64,000 nucleotides of DNA from Planococcus liqunii (lineage in GTDB: Bacteria; Bacillota; Bacilli; Bacillales_A; Planococcaceae). The position numbers and the translations under genes were made by a program. A model generated the notes under the pieces. The model worked only from the letters and a program-made list of their open reading frames with translations. It was not told the origin of the DNA and made no database searches. Below, piece after piece: positions 7,061 through 15,003 of this stretch (the first letter of the stretch is position 1; every line of letters starts with the position of its first letter). The stretch is from positions 3,782,001 to 3,846,000 of the forward strand of contig NZ_CP129238.1 of the NCBI RefSeq assembly GCF_030413595.1. The letters run 5' to 3'.

Positions 7061-7762
7061 TCAGTCGATCCTGCACAACGAAATGGGGCAGTTTTCACAA
7101 TTGATTTCATCTTTTAAATGGCGGAGATCCCGAACCAGCAGCTTCCCATCGACCACCGAAAGTTTCCCTTCTTTTTTCAAGTCACTTAGCATCCGGTTCA
7201 CCACTTCCCGTGTCATGCCGCAGAAATTCGCCAAATCCTGGTTGGTCAGAACCAAGTCAATCAGGATGGCATCGCCTTTTTCCACGCCATGGCTATTGCA
7301 CAGCCGGATCAGTGTAGAATACAGCGCTCCTTTTTTGCCGTGAAGCATCAGATCCCGGAATTTTGTCTGGGTTTTCTGCTGGTCAATGCCCATCCACTTC
7401 ATAAAAGCGGCAGCCAGCCGCGCATTTTCAAGCAATGCATCTTCCAGGTCCTGTATGGCGATTTTGATGCAGCTAACATCTTCTAGCGCCTTGGCATCGA
7501 GCATATAAAGCGGATGCTCTGAAAAAACCGTGACTTCTCCTACCAATTGGCCCGGCCCGCAAATCCGCAAGGTTAATTCCCGTCCTTCCGGCGTCACTTT
7601 GCCGATCTGCACTTTTCCGGAGCGGAGGATGTAAACGCCTTTGACGGAATCGCCCTCCCGAAACAGATACGCCCCTTTTTTATACTCTTTCGTCAAATGG
7701 CGGATGGACAGCAATTCTTTCAGCTCCGAAGATATTTCTGCACCTGGTGTTTTCTTGACCAT
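7061..7762 (-). CDS. fnr: FNR-type oxygen-sensing regulator
   Basis: A 233-residue Crp/Fnr-family regulator: cyclic-nucleotide-like beta barrel at residues 25-115, dimer helix 110-140, winged helix around TNQDLANFCGMTREVVNRMLSDL. The tail has Cys222, Cys225 and Cys230 in CENCPISLC, the spacing and distance from the end seen in Bacillus subtilis Fnr, which holds a [4Fe-4S] cluster with three C-terminal cysteines and one Asp (Asp137 here lies in the right region; inferred). The recognition helix residues fit TGTGA sites, and such a box lies directly downstream before the oxidase operon. The start ATG follows GAGGTGATT. Confidence 0.92.
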   Translation of the reverse strand: MVKKTPGAEISSELKELLSIRHLTKEYKKGAYLFREGDSVKGVYILRSGKVQIGKVTPEGRELTLRICGPGQLVGEVTVFSEHPLYMLDAKALEDVSCIKIAIQDLEDALLENARLAAAFMKWMGIDQQKTQTKFRDLMLHGKKGALYSTLIRLCNSHGVEKGDAILIDLVLTNQDLANFCGMTREVVNRMLSDLKKEGKLSVVDGKLLVRDLRHLKDEINCENCPISLCRID

Positions 7763-7908
7763 ACAATCACCTCGATTATGCCTTTGATTTCTGCATTTTA
7801 TTGATTAATATCGTACCATATCCGCTCTTCGTTAGCTGTTGTATTTTCCTCTTCCCTCCATAAATTGGACAAATCTCCCTTAAAAATTTCAGGAAAAGAA
7901 GGAACTGT

Positions 7909-7936
7909 TTGTCCACTTACCGAAATTAACTAGTAT
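7909..7936 (+). promoter_or_regulatory. promoter of the universal stress protein gene
   Basis: TTGTCC (7909-7914) and TAGTAT (7931-7936) are 16 bases apart, shortly before AAGGAGG and the ATG. Confidence 0.55.
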
Positions 7937-7955
7937 AGAGAAGGAGGAAGCTGCT

Positions 7956-8414
7956 ATGACTATGTTATACAAACAAATTTTGGTGGCGGTGGACGGTTCC
8001 AAACAAGCCGAACTGGCTTTCAAGAAATCCGTTGGCATTGCTGCACGAAACAAAGCTATCTTATACTTAACAAGTGTCATTGATAACCAATCTTTTGGAA
8101 CCATCGAATCCTACGGCCGTGAATTTGTCGAGGAATCTATAAAATATGCAGAAAAATTGCTGACAGACTACCGGGCGAGAGCTGTTGCAGCTGGCGTGCC
8201 TGATGTAAATATCGTCATTGAAGTCGGTTCCCCAAAAACGCTCATCCCTGTTGATCTGGTTCGCCGATTCAACATCGATTTGATCATCTGTGGAGCCACC
8301 GGCACCAACTCCGCTGAACGCATCTTCATGGGAAGCGTCTCCGAACGCATTGTGCGCGCCGCTAAATGCGATGTTTTGATTGTGCGGACAGAAGAAAAAG
8401 AAGAACAATCATAA
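7956..8414 (+). CDS. universal stress protein, UspA family
   Basis: A 152-residue single UspA domain. It opens KQILVAVDGSKQAELAFKKS and has the ATP-binding signature GATGTNSAERIFMGSVSERI at about residues 112-131, so it belongs to the nucleotide-binding UspFG-like branch. Such proteins are cytoplasmic dimers that help survival in starvation or stress; the direct target is unknown. It diverges from fnr across about 190 bases and ends in a clear terminator. The ribosome site is AAGGAGG. Confidence 0.93.
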   Translation: MTMLYKQILVAVDGSKQAELAFKKSVGIAARNKAILYLTSVIDNQSFGTIESYGREFVEESIKYAEKLLTDYRARAVAAGVPDVNIVIEVGSPKTLIPVDLVRRFNIDLIICGATGTNSAERIFMGSVSERIVRAAKCDVLIVRTEEKEEQS

Positions 8415-8426
8415 AATTATTTCACA

Positions 8427-8469
8427 AAAGCCTTTGCTATTGAATGCAGCAAAGGCTTTTTTCTGTTTT
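8427..8469 (+). terminator. terminator of the universal stress protein gene
   Basis: The stem AAAAGCCTTTGCT/AGCAAAGGCTTTT is followed by a U-rich run. Confidence 0.92.
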
Positions 8470-8525
8470 TTCGCTTAATTATTCGCTTTACCCAATATTA
8501 CTCCCCTTAAACTATTTGATACAAA

Positions 8526-8595
8526 ACTGTAATAAAAAATAGTTTTTTATGATGGTACAATACCTTTGTCGGTTTTTTTAAGGACATTGTCCTTA
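8526..8595 (+). promoter_or_regulatory. leader of the M23 cell-wall gene
   Basis: An extended -10 (TGGTACAAT, TACAAT at 8556-8561) is followed by a 7-bp hairpin TAAGGAC-ATT-GTCCTTA at 8579-8595 in the leader. A TGTAAT half-site at 8528-8533 could belong to a WalR box, but the second half is poor. Confidence 0.4.
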
Positions 8596-8677
8596 CAGAA
8601 TATTTAATTACATCTTCTCGAAGATTTTATAGGAAGAAAAGGCTTACGCCGCAGATAGTTGGAAGGGGAAAAGCAAC

Positions 8678-9997
8678 GTGAACAAATTATCAAAATGGGT
8701 ACTCGCTGCCATCGCAGCCATATTGGCTTTATCAATTTCAATTCCTGAAGCAAGCGCAGATAAGCTAAGCGACTTGGAAAACAAGAAACAGCAAGTCGAG
8801 CAGAAGCAAGGCGAATTGAACTCAGGAATTCAGCAAAAAGCAAACGAAATTTCTCAAAACGATTCGAAACTTGAAGAAATCGCCAGAAAAATTTTCGAGC
8901 TGGACAGCAAAATTCAGGAAACCCAAAACAAAATCAACGATGTACAAGCTCAAATCGACCAGACCAAAGCGGAAATTGACGCTTTGCAGGCCTCGATCGC
9001 TGAATTGCAGCGCAAAATTGATGAAAGAACCGCTTTGCTCCAGGAACGCGCACGTGCGATCCAATTGAGCGGCGGATCCGTGGATTACATAGATGTCTTG
9101 CTAGGCGCAAACAGCTTCATTGATTTTATCGACCGTTTTTCAGCAGTTAATACCTTGATCGAAGCAGATCGTGAAATCATGCGCGAACAAGCCGCAGATA
9201 AAAAGCTGCTGGCGGAGCAAAAAGCGCAAGTTGAAAAGAAATTGGCAGAGCAGGAAGTCCGGAAGGCTGAACTTGTCGGATTGAAAAACTCGCTTGACGG
9301 CCAGAAAAAAGAACAGGCTCAGCTTGAAAAGGAACTGAACGCGGAACAGACCCGTTTGGCGAATGAAAAAGCGGCACTTGAAAAAGAACATCAGAAACAA
9401 ATGAACATCAGTGCAGGACTGGAAAGCCAGATTGCCAAAGAACAGGCGCGCCTTGCAAAAATTGCAAGAGAAGCGGAATTGAAGCGCCAGCGTGAAGCGG
9501 CCGCTGCAAGAAAAGCACAAGCGGCTAAAGCAGCTGCCAACTCAAGTTCCGTTTCAGCTGTTTCGCACGCTTCCATGCCTAAAGCCGGAAGTTCTACATT
9601 CATTAAACCTTCTGCAGGCCGCTACTCATCGGGCTTCGGTGGACGTGACATTGGCGCAGGAGCTGAATCGCATTTAGGGCTTGATATCGCAGCCCCTACC
9701 GGCACACCAATCGGCGCTTCGGCAAGCGGATACGTATCGTATGCCGGCTATATGGGCGGATACGGAAATGTTGTCATCTTGACGCATTCCATCAACGGAC
9801 GTTCTTATGCCACTGTCTACGGTCATATGAGCCGTGTCGGAACATCAGTTGGCCAGGCAGTTTCACAAGGCCAGAAAATCGGTGAAGTTGGAAGCACAGG
9901 CCGTTCGACCGGCCCTCACCTTCACTTTGAAATCCATATCGGTTCTTGGAACGGCGCGCGTTCAAACGCAGTCAACCCGGCACCTTATATTCAATAA
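8678..9997 (+). CDS. secreted coiled-coil protein with M23 (LytM) peptidase domain, EnvC/PcsB type
   Basis: A 439-residue exported cell-wall protein. A signal peptide (hydrophobic core at residues 8-22, cleavage probable near EASADK) is followed by long coiled coils (about 30-110 and 155-285), a Ser/Ala-rich linker, and a C-terminal M23 domain from about 315. Zinc ligands are present: His332 and Asp336 in HLGLD, His414/His416 in GPHLHFE, and His383 in YGHMS, so the domain should be active. The layout matches murein hydrolases or activators (EnvC, PcsB) that couple FtsEX to septal wall cleavage; no ftsEX is nearby. The start is GTG with GGAAGGGG upstream. Confidence 0.92.
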   Translation: MNKLSKWVLAAIAAILALSISIPEASADKLSDLENKKQQVEQKQGELNSGIQQKANEISQNDSKLEEIARKIFELDSKIQETQNKINDVQAQIDQTKAEIDALQASIAELQRKIDERTALLQERARAIQLSGGSVDYIDVLLGANSFIDFIDRFSAVNTLIEADREIMREQAADKKLLAEQKAQVEKKLAEQEVRKAELVGLKNSLDGQKKEQAQLEKELNAEQTRLANEKAALEKEHQKQMNISAGLESQIAKEQARLAKIAREAELKRQREAAAARKAQAAKAAANSSSVSAVSHASMPKAGSSTFIKPSAGRYSSGFGGRDIGAGAESHLGLDIAAPTGTPIGASASGYVSYAGYMGGYGNVVILTHSINGRSYATVYGHMSRVGTSVGQAVSQGQKIGEVGSTGRSTGPHLHFEIHIGSWNGARSNAVNPAPYIQ

Positions 9998-10001
9998 ATT
10001 C

Positions 10002-10039
10002 AAAAGGCTGCCCCGGTCAATCACTGGGGCAGCCTTTTT
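10002..10039. terminator. bidirectional terminator between the M23 gene and panB
   Basis: The stem AAGGCTGCCCC/GGGGCAGCCTT has a U run downstream on the plus strand and an A run upstream that serves panB. Confidence 0.92.
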
Positions 10040-10072
10040 GATATTTCGAGATCGATTTGTTGAGGTTCCAGC

Positions 10073-10150
10073 AAATACGACCCGGAACGGTTAAAATACG
10101 ACCAGTTAGTTCAGAAATACGATTCACAGCAAGCAAAATACGATTTCAGC
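10073..10150. repeat. 21-nt-period intergenic array C (AAATACGA core)
   Basis: The 8-base core AAATACGA occurs at 10073, 10094, 10115 and 10136, exactly 21 bases apart, with unrelated 13-base fillers. It lies between the panB stop codon and the shared terminator, as array A lies after fnr. The core differs from arrays A and B but the period is identical. Confidence 0.75.
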
Positions 10151-10152
10151 TT

Positions 10153-10986
10153 TTATTTGCCGCCGTACAATTGCTGAAGTTCCTCTTCTTTCATTGTGAA
10201 ACGGTGTTCTTCTGCCGGAAAAGCGCCGGATTTCACTTCGTCCACGTAAGCGCTCAACCCATTTTTCATGATTTCACCCGTTTCTGCATATGAACGCACA
10301 AACTTCGGCAGATGATGAGAGCCGTATTTCAACGTGTCGTGGTAAACCAATACTTGTCCGTCCGTTTCCGCCCCTGCCCCAATGCCGATCACCGGAATCG
10401 ACAAGGCCGCGGTCACTTCGCGTGCCAATTGATAAGGAATGCACTCAAGGACCAGCATACAAGCGCCGGCAGCTTCGCACGCCTTGGCATCTTCCAGCAG
10501 TTTCTGGGCAGCATGCGCAGTTTTTCCCTGCACTTTGTAGCCGCCAAGCACGCCTGCCGTCTGCGGCGTTAATCCGAGATGGCCCACTACCGGAATGCCG
10601 GTGCGCGTCAACAAACGAATCACTTCCAGCACTTCATCGGCGCCTTCCAGTTTTAAGGCATCAGCACCGGTTTCCTGGAAAATCCGCATGGCCTGCTGGA
10701 GGCTGCGGTCCAAACTTCCATGATAGGAACCGAACGGCATATCGACCACGATGAACGTGTCTTTCGCTCCCCGCCGCACCGCTTTTCCGTGATGGATCAT
10801 GTCTTCCACTGTCACTTTTACTGTCGAATCATACCCCAGCACGACCATGCCGAGGGAGTCCCCGACCAGAATGACATCCACTCCTGATTCTTCTGCCAAT
10901 TTGGCGGAGGGATAATCATAGGCAGTAAGCATGGCGATCTTTTCACTTTGTTTTTTCATCTTGATGAATGAGGCTGTGTTCTTCAT
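10153..10986 (-). CDS. panB: PanB, 3-methyl-2-oxobutanoate hydroxymethyltransferase
   Basis: A 277-residue enzyme, exactly the usual Bacillus length. It makes ketopantoate from 2-oxoisovalerate and 5,10-methylene-THF, the first committed step to pantothenate and CoA. The TIM-barrel motifs are clear: [29 protein letters not shown] with the metal-binding Asp, PFGSYHGS, and GHLGLTPQ. panC and panD, often adjacent in Bacillus, are not here. The start ATG follows GGAAGGAG. It has its own promoter and an unusually long leader with a terminator just before the ribosome site, implying attenuation. Confidence 0.96.
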   Translation of the reverse strand: MKNTASFIKMKKQSEKIAMLTAYDYPSAKLAEESGVDVILVGDSLGMVVLGYDSTVKVTVEDMIHHGKAVRRGAKDTFIVVDMPFGSYHGSLDRSLQQAMRIFQETGADALKLEGADEVLEVIRLLTRTGIPVVGHLGLTPQTAGVLGGYKVQGKTAHAAQKLLEDAKACEAAGACMLVLECIPYQLAREVTAALSIPVIGIGAGAETDGQVLVYHDTLKYGSHHLPKFVRSYAETGEIMKNGLSAYVDEVKSGAFPAEEHRFTMKEEELQQLYGGK

Positions 10987-11200
10987 TTCTTTCTCTCCTT
11001 CCGGGAGGAAAACCGGCTAAAAAAGCCCGTCTGTCCTGAATTGGACAGACGGGCAGAAATTTATCAAGTAGGTTTCTCCGTCCCTGTCATTTTCAGATCA
11101 AGGCAGAACTATTCAATTGCTTCGTGTGGCCTTGCCGGTGCAGTTCGCTTAGGATACTGCCCTCACCCTCACTATATCAGAAGCCGAACTGGAGTGGCAA
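10987..11200 (-). promoter_or_regulatory. panB promoter and structured leader, candidate riboswitch/attenuator
   Basis: The promoter TTGCCA (11195-11200)/TATAGT (11171-11176), spacing 18, starts transcription near 11164, about 175 bases before the panB ATG. The leader can form GCAGT/ACTGC and CAAGGC/GCCTTG stems, then reads GACAGGGACGG (minus strand, 11088-11078), which is complementary, with a two-base bulge, to the 5' half of the following terminator. It is therefore a plausible antiterminator. A TCCT/AGGA pairing could also mask the ribosome site. The class is unknown to me; the published pan motif near pantothenate genes is one candidate. Confidence 0.62.
11019..11054 (-). terminator. leader terminator of panB
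   Basis: A perfect 12-bp stem GCCCGTCTGTCC/GGACAGACGGGC is followed by six U on the minus strand, between the panB promoter and its ribosome site. Confidence 0.85.
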
Positions 11201-11462
11201 TCTTCAGAATTCCTTTGCCATCTGTTTTGGCCAATAAGGTTTAGCCCTTTTACATAGGCGGGTATAGTACAGACAATCGGAAAACAATTAGCGTTTCTGA
11301 TTTAGCAAGTGAAGATCACGAGCAGCTGCTCGGGTTTAAAATAAAGGAATTCACCATTTGGTTGGATGTGGCAGACACTAGCGCTGTAAACAACGCCGAA
11401 AAGAGTCCCAGGATTCTTTTAGGCTTTTTTGTAGTTATATCAAAGAAAGGGCGGAGAGTTCA
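11201..11462. other. gap upstream of panB and of the 64-residue gene
   Basis: No gene is assigned. From about 11252 a plus-strand frame stays open for some 70 codons to the TGA at 11464-11466, but it has no start codon or ribosome site and matches nothing I know, so it may be a decayed piece. GGCGGAGAG at the right end is the ribosome site of the next gene. Confidence 0.4.
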
Positions 11463-11657
11463 ATGAAATATGTAGTTGACCACCATAAAAAGCATGTTCA
11501 TGAACAGCGCTATTCCCTGGACAATTGTGGAGTTGACCGTATTCCTTCAGATGCCATTGAATTTACAGATTCGCAGGATTATATTAAAGATCTTGAAAAC
11601 ACTCATTCATACGTAAAGTGTCCATATTGCCATGAAGTTCCCCTTTTGATCGATTAA
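11463..11657 (+). CDS. 64-residue protein with CPYC motif
   Basis: A short soluble protein rich in His near the N-terminus (DHHKKHVHEQR) and ending in VKCPYCHEVPLLID. The ribosome site GGCGGAGAG is well placed and a strong terminator follows, so it is very likely expressed. CPYCH, with the earlier Cys in DNCGVD, could bind a metal as a half zinc ribbon. I do not recognise the family. It stands alone between panB and the DUF2294 gene. Confidence 0.7.
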   Translation: MKYVVDHHKKHVHEQRYSLDNCGVDRIPSDAIEFTDSQDYIKDLENTHSYVKCPYCHEVPLLID

Positions 11658-11680
11658 AGATTCCGGATGGCTATCACATA

Positions 11681-11712
11681 AAAAAGGAGTGCCGATTTCG
11701 GCACTCCTTTTT
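11681..11712. terminator. bidirectional terminator
   Basis: A 15-bp stem AAAAAGGAGTGCCGA/TCGGCACTCCTTTTT lies between two convergent genes. Confidence 0.92.
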
Positions 11713-11738
11713 CAGACTTAACGGAACAAATCCTCCTG

Positions 11739-12437
11739 CTATTTTTCTTGCGCTTCCAGGATAAGCACCATATAACCAATGTCAGTTTCAAAGTTCCAAT
11801 CAACAAAGGTTTCGAGGATATTGCGGTTTAAGGTTTGCTGTATATTCGACTCTGCCACTATTGTATACTCCACAGGCCTTTTGGCAATTTTCAGCTGTTC
11901 TTTAAAACCGTTTTTTATCAGTTCTTTTTCAAGTTGAAGCAAAATGCCAAAACGCCGGATTAAGACTGTCCGTTCATTCAACCAATAAATATATGTTTCT
12001 TCCGGTTCTTTTTGCGCTTCTATACTGCCGATTTTCACTTGTCTATAAAGTTCCTCTTCCTTTATATCTTCCGGCCATTGCCAGGTTTCCTGCTCCTCTT
12101 CTTCGTTCAGCACCACGATAATCATTCCGGTTTTTTGTTCCAGATGCCAGTCTGCATAGACTTCTTTGGCATCCAGTTCTGCAATTTTCCATAAGTTCAG
12201 TTTGATTTCTTGCTTCAGTTCATTCATCAGCAAGTCGCGTGTTTCGAGTACCCGTTTAAATTGTTGCTGTTCCACGAGAATCCTTTCCGTAGGCGCTAAA
12301 AAACCGCGAAGATGGACGGTGATAAATGGCCGGGCAATTGTCACGTATGTCGATGTCGGGCCTTTACCGAAATGCGTGCGCAGCAATGTAGAAAGATAGC
12401 CTCCGATTTCGCTTTGCAGTGTTTTTTCCTTAGGCAT
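11739..12437 (-). CDS. protein with two DUF2294-like repeats
   Basis: About 232 residues built from two similar halves. The first has YVTIARPFITVHLRGFLAPTERIL and KEVYADWHLEQKTGMIIVVL; the second has a more diverged counterpart ending FVDWNFETDIGYMVLILEA. Both repeat the DW-x(6-8)-G-hydrophobic pattern of DUF2294, a Bacillales family of unknown role usually with one domain. The start is set at the ATG at 12435-12437, behind AAGGGGGG; the upstream ATG at 12456-12458 has no ribosome site. It is soluble and monocistronic. Confidence 0.72.
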   Translation of the reverse strand: MPKEKTLQSEIGGYLSTLLRTHFGKGPTSTYVTIARPFITVHLRGFLAPTERILVEQQQFKRVLETRDLLMNELKQEIKLNLWKIAELDAKEVYADWHLEQKTGMIIVVLNEEEEQETWQWPEDIKEEELYRQVKIGSIEAQKEPEETYIYWLNERTVLIRRFGILLQLEKELIKNGFKEQLKIAKRPVEYTIVAESNIQQTLNRNILETFVDWNFETDIGYMVLILEAQEK

Positions 12438-12570
12438 AAGACCACATCCCCCCTTCATTAAATTTCATCAATTCTTTTAGTTACCTTTATTGTTAGTGGT
12501 TTTCCCCGCTGAACAAATTGCAAACCCTCCTGATTCCCAGGATTCGGCTTCCACTTGGAAAGCGGATGCA

Positions 12571-12605
12571 TAAAAATAGCACCATCCACTCGGGCAGATG
12601 GTGCT
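12571..12605 (-). terminator. terminator of the SDR gene
   Basis: The stem AGCACCATC/GATGGTGCT is followed by AUUUUUA on the minus strand. Confidence 0.85.
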
Positions 12606-12644
12606 CCTTCTCGTATTGTTTTTTAGTCGCAGTGTTCTCTTTAA

Positions 12645-13724
12645 TCAGTCCTTGGATTTGGCAGCGGCGTTCCATAGAAGCGAACCGACGCCTGCAATGG
12701 CGGCGGCTGTAAGGACCGGGTGCTTCGCGGCTTTCACATACCAGCTGCCGGAACGAATCCAGCCCACATGCGTCCCTCTTTCATGCATGCCATAGCCTGC
12801 CTCATATAAAGCGTTGTCTTCCACCGACCGGGATGGCCGTTCCGATTGCTGCGTACGGAACAATGTGAGCTCCATTGCTTTATCTGTCAGGCGCGGCGCC
12901 AGACCGCCAACAATGGCTCCCCATTTCGCCTGGAAGCCGACATACATGTCCCGTTTTGGATGCTCCGCTGTAAAAAGAATTGCTTCTGCTACAGCTTCAG
13001 GAGGATAAATCATTCCGACATGCGCCGGCTGTTTCTCCAAATAGCTGCGGGCATGCTCGTTGTAAGGCGTATCGATTCTTCCCGGGTGGATCAGCGTGAC
13101 GGACACTGGTGCCTTTTCTTTTTCCAGTTCCATGCGCAAGTTTTCCGTCCAGCCGTGCACCGCAAATTTGGCTGCCGAATACGTCGACTGCACTACCACT
13201 CCCCGGTCTCCAAATACACTGCCGACATTGATCAAGGCACCGGGAACGCCTCTTTCCTTAAAGTGATTGACGGCAATTCTCGAGCCGTAAACCTGGCTCC
13301 AGAAATTCGTGTCAAACATCCGCTTCATATCATCGATGCTGACTTCCATCGCTTTCCCGAAAATCGAAACCCCCGCATTATTGACCCAAGTATCAAACGT
13401 TCCAAATTTGCTGATCGCTGTTTCCGCGATTCGCTGCACATCTTCTTCACGGCCGACATCCGCTTTCACCCAAACGGCTTCATGCCCCTGTTCTTTCAGT
13501 TCTTCAACCAGTTGCTGTAATGCTTCTTCATTGCGGGCAGCCGCTACGACTTTCGCCCCTTTTGCCGCAGCCATTCTGGCTGTCACCAAGCCGATGCCGC
13601 TCGATGCACCGGTAATGACTATGACTTGGTCTTTCAAGTTCTTTAACTTGATTTTGCCTTTATACGGTTTGCTTTGCTTTCCCGAAAACCGGCTGCTGGA
13701 GTTTGGCTGATTAATATCCATCAT
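12645..13724 (-). CDS. short-chain dehydrogenase/reductase with C-terminal extension
   Basis: A classical SDR: TGASSGIG nucleotide loop, NNAG, catalytic Ser in NVGS and the YSAAK Tyr-Lys pair, PG after the last strand. It reduces or oxidises an unknown alcohol or ketone with NAD(P). The core is preceded by a polar tail of about 30 residues and followed by a region of about 100 residues with GYGMHERG and a hydrophobic end (HPVLTAAAIAGVGSLLW), so it may touch the membrane. This layout is common in Bacillales SDRs of unknown role. The start is ATG at 13722-13724 (or 13719-13721), because AAGGAGGG lies just upstream. Confidence 0.87.
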   Translation of the reverse strand: MMDINQPNSSSRFSGKQSKPYKGKIKLKNLKDQVIVITGASSGIGLVTARMAAAKGAKVVAAARNEEALQQLVEELKEQGHEAVWVKADVGREEDVQRIAETAISKFGTFDTWVNNAGVSIFGKAMEVSIDDMKRMFDTNFWSQVYGSRIAVNHFKERGVPGALINVGSVFGDRGVVVQSTYSAAKFAVHGWTENLRMELEKEKAPVSVTLIHPGRIDTPYNEHARSYLEKQPAHVGMIYPPEAVAEAILFTAEHPKRDMYVGFQAKWGAIVGGLAPRLTDKAMELTLFRTQQSERPSRSVEDNALYEAGYGMHERGTHVGWIRSGSWYVKAAKHPVLTAAAIAGVGSLLWNAAAKSKD

Positions 13725-13822
13725 ATATCCCTCCTTCAATCTTTAACCCCCTTTTACCCGCTGAACCAATCATTAAGCCATATCCCCCCATTTTTTAGGC
13801 AGCTGCAAGATGTAAAGTGCAT

Positions 13823-13870
13823 AAAAAAACACCCCGAAAGTTAGTTTTTCAACTCTAACTTTCGGGATGT
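13823..13870 (-). terminator. terminator of the deaminase operon
   Basis: A long stem ACACCCCGAAAGTTAG/CTAACTTTCGGGATGT is followed by seven U on the minus strand. Confidence 0.92.
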
Positions 13871-13894
13871 GCAGCCGGTCCGAATTCTATCTTT

Positions 13895-14356
13895 TCATGG
13901 CTTATTCGTTCGCTGAACCCAAAGTTCAATCGGGTTGTCCTGGTTTTCCGCCAGCGGCATCTGCCCCATTGACAAACGGCGTTCTGACGCAGGTTTCTGC
14001 AGGTCTTCATAAATGATCTTGGATTTTCCAAGCCCAGCCTGTACCGCTTCTTCAAGGGAAGCACAGTAATAAGCGGTTTCGATTCCAGCCAGATACATCG
14101 CACTCAAACACATCGGGCACGGCTCTCCGCTCGCATACATGATGCTTCCAGCCAAGTTATCCACGTTCATCTCCTGCTGGGCACGCCGAATGGCGAGCAT
14201 TTCTGCATGGCCGCTGACATCCTGGATTTTATGCAGTTCATTGACGCCTTCCGCTATGACGGCGCCGTCTTTGACCAAAACCGCACCGAACGGCTGGCCG
14301 CCTTCCCGGACATTCTGTACTGACAATTCCACTGCTCGTTCCATGAACTGATCCAT
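13895..14356 (-). CDS. nucleoside/guanine deaminase, CDA superfamily
   Basis: A 153-residue zinc deaminase. The active-site motifs HAEML (zinc His and catalytic Glu) and PCPMC (two zinc Cys) are intact, at about residues 51 and 81. The C-terminal half (GLGKSKIIYEDLQKPASERR) resembles Bacillus guanine deaminase GuaD, which has a swapped C-terminal segment. Guanine deamination is the best guess, but CDA substrates shift easily. The start is ATG at 14354-14356 with GAAGGAGGGG upstream. It is the last gene of a five- or six-gene run reading leftward from 17521. Confidence 0.83.
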   Translation of the reverse strand: MDQFMERAVELSVQNVREGGQPFGAVLVKDGAVIAEGVNELHKIQDVSGHAEMLAIRRAQQEMNVDNLAGSIMYASGEPCPMCLSAMYLAGIETAYYCASLEEAVQAGLGKSKIIYEDLQKPASERRLSMGQMPLAENQDNPIELWVQRTNKP

Positions 14357-14376
14357 CTTTCCAGCCCCTCCTTCTT

Positions 14377-15003
14377 TTAAACCGAAAGCACGAACACTCC
14401 GCCGCAATGCGACACCGGATGGAATTCGCAGCGGCAAATTCCTTTCAATGCTTCACGGATTTCTTCATAGACAAAATAAAATTCATCGTGGTCCCAATAA
14501 CCGGCACTGTCTTTTTTGCACTGCTCCAATTGGCCGCGTGTTTCAAAAGCGATATCTCCGATGTAGATTTTTCCGCCTATCGCCAATGAAGGGAGCAATT
14601 CCTGGATAAAGCCCACTTTTCCTTCATCCGTTAAGTGATGGAGCGCATAAGTGCTGATGATGGAATCGTAAGTTTCATCTTTCAATTCCGCCGGCAACCC
14701 TTCTGCGATATCCCCTTCAATCAATTTCGCTTTCGGCATTTTTACTTGGGCAATGGCAATCATCTCAGCGGAAAAATCCACGCCGTCAATCTGGTGGCCT
14801 TCCCCGTACAGCCTGCTTGCGAGTATGCCCGTGCCGAAACCGATGTCGAGAACATGGGAACATTCTGTTTGCATTGCTTCGTTAAAAATCGTATTGAGGA
14901 TTTCTTTATACCCTGCAAACGGATACTGGTTATTTTCTTCACTGATTTGCACAGTCTGATCGTAATCGTTTGCCCATAAATCAAAGCCTTGTTTGTTTAA
15001 CAT
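14377..15003 (-). CDS. class I SAM-dependent methyltransferase
   Basis: A 208-residue Rossmann methyltransferase: motif I VLDIGFGTGILA, then DGVDFSAEM, EGDIAEGLP and STYALHHL. The start FDLWANDYDQTVQ resembles small Bacillus methyltransferases such as YrrT/YcgJ, whose substrates are mostly unknown. The ATG is preceded by CAGGAGG. Its first 23 bases overlap the end of the nucleotidyltransferase-GNAT gene in another frame. Confidence 0.85.
   Translation of the reverse strand: MLNKQGFDLWANDYDQTVQISEENNQYPFAGYKEILNTIFNEAMQTECSHVLDIGFGTGILASRLYGEGHQIDGVDFSAEMIAIAQVKMPKAKLIEGDIAEGLPAELKDETYDSIISTYALHHLTDEGKVGFIQELLPSLAIGGKIYIGDIAFETRGQLEQCKKDSAGYWDHDEFYFVYEEIREALKGICRCEFHPVSHCGGVFVLSV

Noticed and set aside
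8067..8408. Minus-strand frames opposite the universal stress protein gene
   Set aside because: They are antisense shadows of a well-supported gene and have no ribosome sites.
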